This document shows, piece by piece, positions 11,160 through 23,185 of a stretch of 64,000 bases of DNA (within the stretch, counting starts at the first letter, position 1; each line of letters starts with the position of its first letter). A program made the position numbers and the translations under genes. The notes below the pieces were generated by a model, which was not told the DNA's origin, ran no database searches, and was given only the letters and a program-made list of their open reading frames with translations. The stretch is taken from the NCBI GenBank assembly GCA_036346205.1, contig JARFJB010001172.1:1100001-1164000 (forward strand). Direction: 5' to 3'. This DNA is from Vesta saturnalis. Taxonomy: Eukaryota; Arthropoda; Insecta; Coleoptera; Lampyridae.

Positions 11160-11785
11160 CAAACTCCTTATTATGTTCGTTTACAACGTGAAGCAATTGA
11201 GATATACAAACTCCCTAATAATTTTAATAGACGAGAAAAAGATTTCCGTTTAAATAGGTTTTGGCATCTTATAATTTAAAAAAAGCATAGTGGTAATGGT
11301 TATTTTAATTTTAATTTTAGCTTTTGGTATGTCTTGGTTTTTTGCTGTTTTTCCTTCACCTTGAAGTAAATGCTTTACCAATTATATGTTAAATTACCAC
11401 AGCATTATAATTTAACCTAAGTAATTGAAATTAGAATCAAAATTAAAAATTATGCTTTTCATTGTTAAATTACACTTGCAGTTATTGACAAATCCATTTC
11501 TATGTTAAATTTAACTGAATGATTTTCAGTGGTGTCATGTTTCTATTTGTAAATGTTTTTATCAATTTCAAATTAAAGTTTTTCACAACTTTACACTTAC
11601 ATGATAACTTGATTAAATTTTGTTAAATTTGTTTTTTGGTTGACATATGTCATCGTTAGCCTTCGGCCATTAGAGGGTGTTCTGATTTGTCGGACTTATA
11701 TTAATACCAGGCTTATGTTTGTGTGTGCAATTTTTCAAAAATTTCACAAAATTGTTTCAACATCTTTAACAATTTTAATAGATAT
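11160..11785. other. ABCG intron, no gene seen
   Basis: AT-rich single-copy-looking sequence with TTAAATT-type words. Nothing recognisable precedes the dispersed repeat at about 11790. Confidence 0.5.
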
Positions 11786-11890
11786 TACTTACTGACGAAG
11801 ATAACTGTGTTATCGAAACGTTCAGATTGTATAACTTAAATATACAAATATGCCATTAAAAAAACCCAAAAAAGAAATATTTTAATAAAG
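11786..11890 (+). repeat. Dispersed repeat end with hammerhead-like motif, copy 1
   Basis: CTGACGA (11792-11798) is followed by a 6-bp stem GATAAC/GTTATC with a TGT loop (11800-11814), then GAAACG. It continues with AAATATACAAATATGCCATT and an A-rich end. A close relative with the same downstream words is at 20840-20940. The arrangement resembles a hammerhead core with one extra base before stem II. Such motifs occur near the ends of some animal retroelements. Confidence 0.55.
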
Positions 11891-12720
11891 TCTATTAACC
11901 TTTGTCTGACATGACGGTTTAATTCTCAATCTGACAAATTATTATTGTATAGTTTTCATGACTTCCCTTTGGGTACAACTCGCCCACTTTACAATTTCAA
12001 GATTTTAATACATTACGAGATATTAAACGATTGACACATTTCAGCCGTGTATTTTAATTTATTTAAGCAAAATGGTAGAACGTTACAGTTGATGCAAAGT
12101 GTTAAAATATACGTGTGGAATATCAAAGGAACGAGATGTTTATATAATTGACAAATTTTTCCAAAGAAAATTTTTTTTATTTTATGTAATTGGATATCAG
12201 AAAAATTAAGGCTAGATAATCTGCGCGTGTTTTTAAAACATATTTAAAATGTAATCAAAATGTACTAAACTTGTGTTGGTTAACTTTTGAGTGCAGATTA
12301 AATAATTATCAAAAACTTGTCGCATAATCATAATTTTCCTTCTCATAATTTTTCTACCTAATTGCTTAAGCTAATTGAAATTCTATTTGGTAGAAATTTA
12401 TCAATTATTTTAATTTTTTTTTTGTTTCATACGCGTATTTCCAGCACTTTGCACCGATTGGAATTTTGCCTTTTGGCTTACGATGGATTTTTGCGTCAAA
12501 TATCCTATTAAAATACATTGAAATGTCTTGTGAATCGTTTAAAATTTTTAATTTTCAACAGTTTCAAATAGGCGAGTTTACCTGAAGACAAACCGTAAAT
12601 ATTATTTTTTTAGGTTCTTCACACCCAGAACATTACTTTCCAAACAACAGAAATATGTCTATGGTTTATAAAACAATGGCATTGTCTACCAGTGTATAAT
12701 TATCCTAAAAAAATGTATTA
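11891..12720. other. ABCG intron, no gene seen
   Basis: AT-rich intronic sequence. No transposon ends, RNA gene or coding stretch was recognised. Confidence 0.5.
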
Positions 12721-12724
12721 TATC

Positions 12725-12781
12725 CTTTCTTTCAATTTCCACTTTGCAGGGTGGGAGGGCGCGTTGTTGTTCCAGACTAGA
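12725..12781 (-). repeat. Dispersed short repeat, copy 2
   Basis: The minus strand reads CTAGTCTGGAACAACAACGC then CCCACCCTGCAAAGTGGAAA, matching the copy at 8687-8742. It lies just 3' of the ABCG exon ending at 12820. Confidence 0.6.
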
Positions 12782-12819
12782 TGTTTCAACAAATTTAAAG
12801 ATTTATAAATTATACTTAC

Positions 12820-13018
12820 TATAAACTCTTTAGACTTTTCCGATAAACTGGGTCCTAGTTTTAAATTTGCCGAAATATTCATTACTTCAGTGATTGTGAA
12901 ATATGGGAAAAGTTGATCGTCTTGAAGTATGTAACAAGATTCTTTTTTGTATTGTTCCGAACCTTTCTTTTTTTGTGCGGATCCATTACTTTTTATTGTG
13001 CCTGTCATTCCATTTGAT
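12820..13018 (-). CDS. ABCG transporter exon: post-Walker A to Q-loop
   Basis: The acceptor is TTTCAG before 13018 and the donor is GTAAGT from 12819. It begins one base into a codon and ends at a codon boundary. It encodes the NGMTGTI turn, a low-complexity SNGSAQKKK loop, and the Q-loop motif YILQDDQLFPYF followed by ISANLKLG. These are hallmark ABCG residues between Walker A and the signature. The ATG at 13008 is internal and is not the gene start. Confidence 0.9.
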
Positions 13019-13932
<914 letters not shown>

Positions 13933-13938
13933 ATATAT

Positions 13939-15860
13939 AGGGTGTCCCAATAGTGCGTATTCGGTCGATAGCTCCTTAGCCATTAAACTTAGAACATAAG
14001 TTTAAATACGAAAATTGTCTATTTTTATAAGCTGCATAATCTAAAAATAGTTTGGTTTCTACAAGGTGTAATATAAAAGCGGTACAATATAGAACTTTTG
14101 ATTTTTAAAGAGAACACCCTATATATTATTTAATTTTTCGATTCTCTTGCAGGCCAGGAAATAGGCCCTCCTCTTCCAATCCATTTGTTTTGAAACTGGA
14201 TACTTAAATCATTTCTAACGTATCTGCTAAAATGCGAAGGAGCGCCATCTAATTGCAGCCACATTTCTCTAAGGGTTTGTAAAGGTAAATCTTCAATAAA
14301 AGTTTCAAATTCGTTGCGCAAGAAGTTTAAAAATGAATCTCCATTGACCATGTTTTCAAAAAAATATGGTCCTATAATTCTTTCCCCAATAATTCCGGGC
14401 CAAACATTAAGTGACCAGCGGTGTTGATGATCAACAGGAATTATAAATATGGGATTCTCAATATCGTAATAATGGAAATTATGTCTATTAACGTATCCAT
14501 TTTTGTGGAAAGTAGCTTCATCAGTAAATAAGATCGTGCTAAAATAGTTGGGTTTTTCTAAATTTTTATTTATGGCCCAATTGCAAAAGTTTAATCTATT
14601 AACGAAGTCATCCTCGTCTAATTCTTGTAGAAGCTGGACATGGTATGGATGATATTTATATTTTTTTATAATCCTATTAACTGACGTTTTTGAAACTTCT
14701 AATTCCAATTGTCGACAAGAAACGTGATGATTTTCAATCACGGATTGAAGAACTAAATGTTCATTACCTTCGTTATTGCGGTTATTTCTCGTTCTAAATT
14801 GTCTTCGTAATGAATACTGCCTGTTTGCTCGAAACGCTCTTTCAATCTTGAAAATGCTAAAACTTGCGGGTGTCGTGCATTTGGAAATTTTTGCTTATAA
14901 ATTCGATGAGCTAAAAGACAATTTTTATCGCTTTCACCAGGACGTAAATCATATTAACAAGTTCTTCTTTCGAAAAATTCATTTTGTAATTTAGGAAGTA
15001 AGTATACAATACTACACAAATATTAGCACTGTTTGACAAGTTTGATTTCTTCATTTGTTTTCGTTTATCTTTTGTTTTACGCTGTTTTGATTAAATTGTT
15101 TAATTTTACGATGAATCGTTTAAAAACATCTCAAATATCTCTTAAAAATGATGGTTTCATACAATATTTATTATAATTACAATTTATATATTTCAGTTAA
15201 TATTTTTTAGTTTCTCATGTATCCACAGCTTGCTTTGACCGACTAATGTTACTCTTCATCAGTGTTATCAACGAAAAAAATTGAGCAAACTTAAATATCT
15301 CCGAAACTATTAGAGATAGGTATAGAAATGAAAGCCGATTAATAGACGAAGACAAGGCATTAAAAAAATATAGGGTGTGCCATTTAAAAAAATGAAGATA
15401 TAGCATTTTCAAATTTATGTTATTGAATTAATTTTTGTGATCACTCCATATATTGAAATCCAATTTTGACAATAGATTAAAGTAAGCTCATGTATACCAA
15501 AGATTATTTTTTTATCTTTAAAAATAACTGAGATACGCCTACTTAAATTACTACATAAAAATGTCAGTTTTTAGCTAACTTTGCTAATATCTCAAAAACT
15601 GTAAGGTTTAGCTTGTAAGTAATTCTTATAAAAAAGATGTAAAATTATAAGGAGAATCGAAAAATAAAATAATATATAGGATGTTCTATTTAAAAATCAA
15701 AAGTTCTATATTGTACCGCTTTTATATTACACCCTGTAGAAACCAAACTATTTTTAGATTATGCAGCTTATAAAAATAGACAACTTTCGTATTTAAACTT
15801 ATCTTCTAAGTTTAATGGCTAAGGAGCTATCGACCGAATACGCACAATTGGGACACCCTG
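13939..15860 (-). mobile_element. DD41D Tc1/mariner-superfamily element A
   Basis: The outer ends read AGGGTGTCCCAA (left) and the reverse complement TTGGGACACCCTG (right). The inverted arms match for about 210 bp (13940-14150 against 15655-15860). The right side continues inward as about 450 bp of arm-like sequence with no left partner, so the left arm was shortened by an internal deletion. It holds a minus-strand transposase remnant. The TA target is clear on the left, where it merges with the (TA)n array. Confidence 0.88.
14138..14982 (-). pseudogene. DD41D transposase, element A (C-terminus deleted)
   Basis: It starts at 14982 (MNFSKEELVNMIYV). Two single-base-type frame breaks lie in the N-terminal HTH region (near 14935 and 14780). 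The rest is open: KYKYHPYHVQLLQEL, the first catalytic Asp in ILFTDEATFHKNG, VNRHNFHYY, WSLNVW, IGPYFFE and the second Asp in WLQLDGAPSHF. It ends WIGRGGPISWPAR and then runs into terminal repeat sequence and a stop. The third catalytic Asp and about 75 C-terminal residues are missing. Inactive. Confidence 0.88.
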
Positions 15861-15870
15861 AATATACATA

Positions 15871-18616
15871 CAGGGTGGCGCATTAGTGTGACAAAGTCCC
15901 ATATCTCCTTTATTTAAAGAGATACAAAAAAAAATTAAATACAAAAGTTGTAAGATATGTTCTGGTGCATATTCAAAAAATATTTTTAATTATACAGGGT
16001 AGATCATAAAAGCTTAGAAGTAATTTAAAATTTTTTTTAAATAGAAAACCCTATATACTATTACATATTTAGATTCTACATACAATTTTAGACACATTTT
16101 ATGTATAATGTCCTATACCTAAGTCTAACCGTTTTTGACAAATTTCAAATTTTTTGTCAAAAATGACGTTTGCAGGCCAAAACATAGGTGGAAATCTTTT
16201 CTAAACGAAGCCTTTATCAATTAGTTATGGTTGGTTTCCTTGGAAATGGGGACCTACTCTAATGGGCTGTATTGATATTTTTGTAATGAATTCATACAGG
16301 GTGATCAAAAATGGACAATAAAAAGTAGATTCAATAAAACTATAGTCATTTTTTTTTAATGGAAACCCCCTATTTTTTTAATTCTGTCTTATTTAGCATT
16401 GAAAATAAGGGTGACTTTGTATAAATAAGAGTGTATATTACAAAAAATTGTAGTTTTTGAAATAATGACGACAATTTAACATTTTTTTTATTGTAAAAAG
16501 GCTATACAGCTTTCAAGTTTTGTTGTTAGTTGGCCGTGACGGCGAGGCGTGGCATATAAAAATAATAGAGATCATCAGAAACGTCATTATTTATTGTCAG
16601 TTGATAATTTGTGTGATGCATTAGTGTATTTTATAGCAAATTGATTTAAAACTTGAATTAAAATTGTAAATAATGAATTTTTCGCAAGCCGAGATGGTTG
16701 ATATGATTTTTGTTTTGGGAGCTAGTGATAAGAATACGCTCTTAGCAAGAAGACTGTGTCAACAACGGTTTTCAGAGAGACGGCAACCTGAAAGAAGGGC
16801 ATTGAAAAGCTTTTGGAGTGTTTCGAAAGAACTGGCAATGTGTTATATGAAAAAAATACTACTAGGGAAAAACGTGCACAGACTGAGGAAAATCAATTAA
16901 ATGTACTATTAACAGTTACCGAAAATCCATATATTGGACAACGACCCATTTCTCAGCAGATTGGTGTTGAACGACGTACGGTACAGCGGATATTGAAGTC
17001 TCAAAAAATGAACCCCTATCCCATTCAACTACTTCAAGAGTTGGTTCCTGAAGATTATCAAAGACGACTGGAATTTTATCAATGGGCTCAAAACAAAATA
17101 AACCAACACAGAAATTTTGTTCATTTGATTTTATTTACAGATGAGGCCACATTTCACAGAAACGGAAGTGTAAACAGACACAATTTTCATTACTATTCTA
17201 CCGAAAATCCACATTTTGTAAGATATACTTCTCAAACTAGATGGTCTTTAAATGTTTGGGGAGGTGTTGTTGGTAATCATGTAATTGGACCATATTTTTT
17301 TGATCAACGGGTAACAGGGGAAGTATACTTAAACTTTCTGCAAAACCATCTACCTAATTTGTTGCGTCAAGTGCCACAGGATACGCAACAAGAAATGTGG
17401 TTTCTTCATGATGGGGTCGCAGTACATCATACAGGTCCGATAATAACTTTTTTAAATACTAGATATCCAGAACGTTGGATTGGGAGGGGAGGGCCTGTTG
17501 CTTGGCCTGCTAGATCCCCAGATCTTACTAAAATGGACTTTAGCATATGGGGGTACGTGAAAGAGCAGGTTTATAAAATACCGCCTACAGCAAAGGAAGA
17601 CATAAATATTAGTATTAGAAACTGTTTTCAAAACATTAGTGTTGAAATGTGTAGAAATTTAAGCAGCGAATTTGAGAGACGTATTGCATTGTGTATTCAA
17701 GAAAGAGGCGGACATTTCGAACAACTTATTAGGTAGTACGTATTTGACGTGTTTCTAGTACTTTTATCTGTATAATTAGTTACAGGTTTAGTTATATTAG
17801 AGGTGTTAAGTTTATGATTAGGATTAGGACATAATTTGTTGAATCAAAAAAATATTGTCTTTGCTTTAAGTTGGTTTATAAAATAATTATTTATATGGGG
17901 TTCAATAAATTGTAATATTTCGATCTGAAGTGCTCGATTTTTTTTGTTTCGCCGAGCCCCGCCGTCACGGCCAACTAACAACAAAACTTGAAAGCCGTAT
18001 AGCCTTTTTACAATAAAAAAATGTTAAATTGTCGTCATTATTTCAAAAACTACAATTTTTTGGAATATACACTCTTATACAAAGTCACCCTTATTTTCAA
18101 TGCTAAATAAGACAGAATTAAAAAAATAGGGGGTTTCCATTAAAAAAAAAAATGACTATAGTTTTATTGAATCTACTTTTTATTGTCCATTTTTGATCAC
18201 CCTGTATGAATTCATTACAAAAATATCAATACAGCCCATTAGAGTAGGTCCCCATTTCCAAGGAAACCAACCATAACTAATTGATAAAGGCTTCGTTTAG
18301 AAAAGATTTCCACCTATGTTTAGGCCTGCAAACGTCATTTTTGACAAAAAATTTGAACTTTGTCATAAACGGTTAGGCTAAGGTATAGGACATTATACAT
18401 AAAATGTGTCTAAAATTGTATGTAGAATCTAAATATGTAATAATATATAGGGTTTTTTTCATTAAAAAAAAATTTTTAATTACTGCTAAGCTTTTATAAT
18501 CTACCCTGTATAATTAAAAATATTTTTAAACATATCTTACAACTTTTGTATTTAATTTTTTTTGTATCTTTTAAATAAAGGAGATATGAGACTTTGTAAC
18601 ACTAATACGCCACCCT
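15871..18616 (+). mobile_element. DD41D element B with ~680-bp inverted ends
   Basis: It starts CAGGGTGGCGCATTAGTG after TA at 15869-15870 and ends in the inverse before ATA at 18617. The arms pair over about 15871-16550 and 17940-18616, that is about 680 bp each with only scattered differences. The arms contain internal repeats of the ACAGGGT end motif (near 15994 and 16298), so they seem to be built of several end-like blocks. It carries an almost complete transposase. Its right end abuts a (TA)n array, and its left end lies 10 bp from element A. Confidence 0.93.
16673..17736 (+). pseudogene. DD41D transposase, element B (one frameshift)
   Basis: The start MNFSQAEMVDMIFVLGASDK at 16673 matches the N-termini of copies A and E. 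The first frame is open to about 16805 (RRQPERRAL). The second frame runs from there to the stop at 17736, with a small net deletion at the break. The HTH region includes RPISQQIGVERRTVQRILK. Catalytic Asp residues are in LFTDEATFHRNG, FLHDGVAVHH and SPDLTKMDFSIWG. I count 41 residues between the second and third Asp, the DD41D spacing known for the rosa/Visitor-type families. The second motif is DGVAVHH where the sister copies have DGAPxHF. About 350 residues, the usual length. One repairable break makes it a young copy. Confidence 0.92.
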
Positions 18617-18618
18617 AT

Positions 18619-18620
<2 letters not shown>

Positions 18621-18691
<71 letters not shown>
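18621..18691. repeat. (TA)n microsatellite
   Basis: About 70 bp of alternating TA between elements B and C. It replaces the expected outer end of element C. Confidence 0.98.
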
Positions 18692-18693
<2 letters not shown>

Positions 18694-20340
18694 AAGAGAT
18701 ACAACGTCGGTTAAATTAGGCAAAGTTGCGCATTTGGTGGTCCATAATATGTAGTTACGAAATTTCGGATGTTTTCAATTTTCGATTTTCCTTTTTATGC
18801 CGAAAACTGCAAAAAGTGGACGTTTTAAACTGAAACATTATTAAAGCACTTTTTACGAGAAATCCAAGTATGTTACCGAAAATTTCAAGTTACTCTAGAT
18901 CTAGAAGTTATAGTAGTTAACTTTGTTATTGGGTATAGCAGCCAAATTGAATTTTTACATTTTTGAATGAAACTCTTTTTGCCGATTACAATGATGCAGT
19001 ATGATTCAACCTCAAGATTCCCTCAAAAATGTAAAAAGGAACCTTTTTGGCGAAGAACGCTTTGGAAAAAACATGCATTCTTTTGTTTAAAAAACACATT
19101 TTGATTAAATGTAAAAATGTATTATTTATTTTTTTAAATTTATGATGCTTCATGGAAAAATTCTAGTATAAAGAAGAAAAGCAACAACCTGCTCAAAACT
19201 ATTTTCTAAGAAACCCAATTTCACACAAAAACATTTTGATGAAATTTAAAGTATTTACAATTAAATAGTTAATCCTAGTAATAATAGATACCAACTAAAC
19301 TATGAAAGAATAATACATAAATGAAAGAAAAAGCATTACAACAGGTGCTCAAAGAGTTCACCATCGACCTCTAAATATAGGTATATGCGTCTGCTTAAAT
19401 TTTGTGTTGCCCTTAAAATGTCTCTTCTTCGTATTTTGGTCCTTAACGTCGTAATTATTTTTCTTCGTAAATCATTAATATCATCGGCTAAAGTTTTGTA
19501 AATAAACTTTTTCCGGTGAACGCGTCGGCCAACGTATGTCTCCATTATTAGAACTAACTTTACGGAAGAATAATTGCGATAAATAATCAGTTAGGTACAC
19601 TTGTAGCATTATGTGGCCAAACACCATCTTGCTGGAACCACATTTTATCCAAGCGGTTGAGGCAAATATTATCAATGTAATCCGTGAGATACGTCTTTAA
19701 AACATGCAAGTATCCATCTGCAGTTAAAGTGTCTTCATAAATGTATGGACCAATGATGTGTTGTCAAATAAGCCGACTTCATAAGAGAATTTTTCCATGA
19801 AGCATAATAAATTTTAAAAAAATAATACATTTTTAAATTTAATCAAAATGTATATTTTAAAATAAAGAATGCATGTTCTTTCCAAAGCACTCTTCGCAAA
19901 AACGGTTTTTTCCATATTTTGAGGCAATCTTAAGATTGGATCGTACCATTTGATATATCACTGTAATCATCAAAAAGAGTTTCATTCAAAAATGTAAAAA
20001 TCCAATATGCCTGCCATAAGAAATAATAAAGTTAACTACTATAACTTCTAGATATAGAGTATCTTGAAATGTTTGATAACATATTTGGATTTTTCGTAAA
20101 AAAATTCCTTAATAATGTTTCAATTTAGAACGGCCACTTTTTGCCGTTTTCGGTATAAAAAGGAAAATCGAAAATTGAACATTTTTTTTCAAAAATCTCG
20201 GCAACCTCTGAAAACATCGAAAATTTCGTAACAACATATTATTGAGCATCAAAATGCGCAACTTTTCCCTAATTTAACCGACATTGTATCTCTTCAAATA
20301 AATGAGACCCCATTTTGGAGCTCGAAAAACGGGACCTGCG
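18692..20340 (-). mobile_element. DD41D element C, internally deleted
   Basis: Inverted arms of about 470-510 bp (18692-19163 and 19786-20300) flank about 620 bp of minus-strand transposase remnant. The arms share GAGATACAACGTCGGTTAAA (left) and its inverse on the right. The right end continues 35 bp further to GGGACCTGCG next to TA, while the left tip has been lost into the (TA)n array. Confidence 0.85.
19336..19785 (-). pseudogene. DD41D transposase fragment, element C
   Basis: From the minus strand: HIIGPYIYEDTLTADGYL, then the second Asp in MWFQQDGVWPHNA, then RWPTRSPE in a shifted frame. A jump follows to KFIYKTLADDINDLRRKI and the family C-terminus EVDGELFEHLL ending at 19336. The stretch with the third catalytic Asp (normally after SPD) is deleted. 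The N-terminal half is absent. Confidence 0.8.

Positions 20341-20342
<2 letters not shown>

Positions 20343-20390
<48 letters not shown>
20343..20390. repeat. (TA)n microsatellite
   Basis: About 48 bp of alternating TA at the right end of element C. Confidence 0.98.
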
Positions 20391-20393
<3 letters not shown>

Positions 20394-20840
20394 GTCAGAT
20401 GTCACAAATTCAAGGTGCGAGCATTGCTAACTTGGCAACGTTAAGAGATACGAAGTTGGTTAAGTTTGGGCAAAGTTACGTAATCCGATACTGAACCAAA
20501 TGCGTCTTTGAAAACTTAAGTATTCTCAATCGTGTGGTAATATTAGGAAAAAAACAATTTTCATTTTTAATTTTTACACTTTTTAATGGACTTTTAACGG
20601 ACCTGGATTTTGTGTTGAACTTTTTTAATCATTAGGAGGCCTAAAGCCCATAAACGACATAAATTTTATTAATCTTCTTGCGAAAATCTGAATATTAAGA
20701 AACTCCTATTAAAATGAGATTCCATGATTGGCTTTATACGTTTATCAAATTTATAGTAATAGCTGGCTTATATTTGCGTTTTCATATTTTTCATATATGA
20801 TAAATTTATCGTAACATCTTAAAGAAATCTTAAGGAATTG
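20391..20840 (+). repeat. Half of a further DD41D-type inverted end
   Basis: TTAAGAGATACGAAGTTGGT (20444 on) followed by GGGCAAAGTTACG resembles the arm of element C (GAGATACAACGTCGG...GGCAAAGTTGCG) and the arm of element F. The TTGCTAACTT word is also shared with F. No partner arm was seen, so this is a solo arm or an end remnant. No coding sequence. Confidence 0.5.
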
Positions 20841-20945
20841 CCTCTACTGAGGAAGATAATTGTAACTGTTATCGAAACGTATAGATTTATGTAAAATATA
20901 AATAGTAAAATACACCATTAAAAAACTCAAAAAAGAATTTTAAAA
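20841..20945 (+). repeat. Dispersed repeat end with hammerhead-like motif, copy 2
   Basis: CTGAGGA (20847-20853), an imperfect stem GATAA...TTATC, then GAAACG (20874 on), followed by a CACCATTAAAAAACTCAAAA tail. It matches the repeat at 11786-11890 over about 95 bp. Confidence 0.55.
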
Positions 20946-21584
20946 TGTTTTATTGTACTAATAAAAAAGATAAACAAAGCACTGCCACCGTAATAGTAAT
21001 TACCATAGTCATATCAGACTTTTTGATAATAATATTAAATAATAATTTAAAAATTTTAAATATTTTGGATTTTCGTAGTAAAATTAATAAAGTTTATGTT
21101 GATTATCGGTATTACAACTCCCGGTGATTTAAAAAATGAAATAAACTAGGTGGATGCTAGTGCCTTACAGGACTTTCTTGCAAAATACTAAAAAATATAT
21201 GGGGTATTTTTACATCTTTGAAATATTCAGCTGTTTTAGAAATATTTCATAAAAACCAAAAACTGACCCCCCTCACCGATACATCCAGGCATCTTAACCT
21301 AGCTTGCCAAAACTTGGCCAATGTAAAATGAACTAATAAGTCGACTTAGCCACAGTGAAAAAAAGTCGATTGCATATCCTTCTATGCCTACACATGTTGA
21401 AAGTTAAAAATTTTTTTTCAAGATAACTAGGGACTGTTTCATATCATTTTAAAGCAATTTTCGCTCCCTTTCAAATAAAGTAAGAATATTTGTATGTTAT
21501 ACGGGAAATACGAGGAATGTTTTTAATTTCCGGAAAAACCTTTTTTTCTTGGTTATATACTTTCCTCATTATGCTTATATTCAA
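20946..21584. other. No gene seen
   Basis: AT-rich. A 60-codon open frame at 20945-21127 has no recognisable motif. Confidence 0.45.
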
Positions 21585-22065
21585 CCCCCCAACTAATTAT
21601 GTGAACCATAAAACTGAAATTAATAAAATTTTGGGAAACCGAACTAAGCCACATATACAACATTTTTGATGTTATTCAGTGGCGGACAGCCGCCGCTTTC
21701 AAAAATAATGTTAAATGGGCAAGTAACACCTCATTGGAAAGCTCGTTTCAAGTCCTTTTCAACGACATTAAAATATTACTACTGATTTATGAGTTTCAAC
21801 CCAAAAACCTCAAAACATTAATTGGCGTTGAATCAAAACTCATGAATCAGTAGTAATATTTTAATATTGTCGATGTCGTTGAAAATGACTTGGAACTAAC
21901 TTTCAAATTACTTGCCATATGATCCTATTTAAATTATTTTACAAAATGGCGGCTGTCCGCGATTTTTAATGAGTCACTGAATACCATCAAAAATACCTTA
22001 GTCTGGTATCCCAAAATTTTATTAATTTCAGTTTAATGGTTCACATACTATGTTGGGAGCACTGT
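21585..22065. mobile_element. Foldback/MITE-like palindrome
   Basis: The left arm (about 21590-21793) and right arm (about 21838-22060) are inverted copies around a spacer of about 45 bp. Matching words include TGTGAACCATAAAACTGAAA with its inverse TTTCAGTTTAATGGTTCACA, GGCGGACAGCCGCC with GGCGGCTGTCCGC, and ACTACTGATT with AATCAGTAGT. No coding content. The superfamily is not assigned; no clear target duplication was found. Confidence 0.8.
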
Positions 22066-22483
22066 ATATGCATACATATATTTTGGGAAAACTATGCAAC
22101 TGAGTAACTGTTTCGTCTCTTAGTTCTTTTAAAACCATAATTAAGGTGAGAAGAAAATCATTTAGTACCGACAGTGAAATGCTTAACTGCCTATAAACGT
22201 TTAATTTTGAAATTAACATTAATTTCAGAATCAGACTAAAAAAATGATCTGAAGACAATGGTCTTCATTTTTTTCTACGCGGTTGTTCATGAGATTGTTT
22301 CTAGCATTGTCTCAACATTCTTTAGGGTCTGCTTCCCTTGGTCCACGTGTGCACGCACTAAACTTACTGGAATTAGATTATCTGGGTCAAAGTCGTTGGA
22401 GGTTTTCACCTATACTTTTTTCTAACATCTTTTTATGAAGATTGTTGGGACTTTTAATCATGCATTACATAATTTTTGTGAAA

Positions 22484-22669
22484 TTAATTTTGTATGCCTA
22501 AATGCCTAATAGAATTCTGGTCTAACGACTGAATTGATGGCGAGCAGTTGGGTGGAAGAAACATTACAAGCACATCACCAGTATCAGTAACTAATTCCTT
22601 TTCACTGCAATGACTAAATGCATAATCCACAAAAGGCTGGGCTTTTTCAGGAAGATTTTCATTTTGCAA
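22484..22669 (-). pseudogene. Tigger/jerky-like (pogo) transposase fragment
   Basis: The 61-codon frame ends with VLVMFLPPNCSPSIQSLDQN. This is the conserved block around the third catalytic acid of pogo/Tigger/jerky DDE transposases (family pattern MFLPPNxTxLxQPxDQ). Nothing before or after is readable, and no ends were found. It is a fragment. Confidence 0.75.
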
Positions 22670-22837
22670 GAACGTCTTAGCCAGTTTATAAAACGAATTG
22701 TGAATCTAGGCTTTGGATAAGGAGGAAGTCATTCATTCATTTTTGCTGAATGTGCACAGATAATTCTTTGTTTCTAAAGGTCCTTGAACTTTTTCTTTTT
22801 CCACAACTAAAACCGTAAGTTTATCGGAACTATTAGC

Positions 22838-23150
22838 ATGTTGTGTGTGTGGGAGGAGGTGGGAGTGGATGTGGGTGTGTGTGCGTGCGTGTGTATCTGT
22901 GTGTGTCTGTATATCTGTGTGTGTGTCTGTGTCTGTGTCTGTATCTGTGTCTGTGTCTGTGTCTGTGTGTGTCTGTGTCTGTGTCTGTGTCTGTGTCTGT
23001 GTCTGTGTCTGTGTCTGTGTCTGTGTCTGTGTCTGTGCCTGTGTCTGTGTCTGTGTCTGTGCCTGTGTCTGTGTCTGTGTCTGTGTCTGTGCCTGTGTCT
23101 GTGTCTGTGTCTGTGTCTGTGTCTGTGTCTGTGTCTGTGTCTGTGCCTGT

Positions 23151-23185
<35 letters not shown>

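Larger units (their letters stand above)
93..13018 (-). other. ABC transporter subfamily G gene, partial (7 exons)
   Basis: Gene span of a half-size ABCG transporter, read on the minus strand through seven exons (13018-12820, 7577-7432, 1052-814, 767-669, 616-471, 414-246, 193-93). All junctions are AG/GT and all phases agree, giving about 366 codons without a stop. The order is Q-loop region, LSGGQ signature, Walker B, H-loop, linker, then the first membrane helices. This nucleotide-binding-domain-first order defines ABCG. The wording of the signature and linker regions resembles the insect ABCG1/ABCG4 lipid or sterol exporter group, but the substrate cannot be read from sequence. Upstream exons with the start and Walker A were not found before 13018, and the gene continues past base 1. 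Introns are 5.2 kb, 6.4 kb, 46, 52, 56 and 52 bp. Confidence 0.9.

Noticed and set aside
8923..11253. Frames of up to 748 codons (Cys/Val/Phe-rich or Thr/Asn/Lys/His-rich)
   Set aside because: Translations of the 8-bp satellite. An 8-bp unit rotates through all three frames, giving the same composition in each.
12718..13008. NAPSHPAKWK at the end of the ABCG exon frame as a Tigger DNAPSHP motif
   Set aside because: It is read-through past the splice donor at 12819 into a short dispersed repeat; the resemblance is chance.
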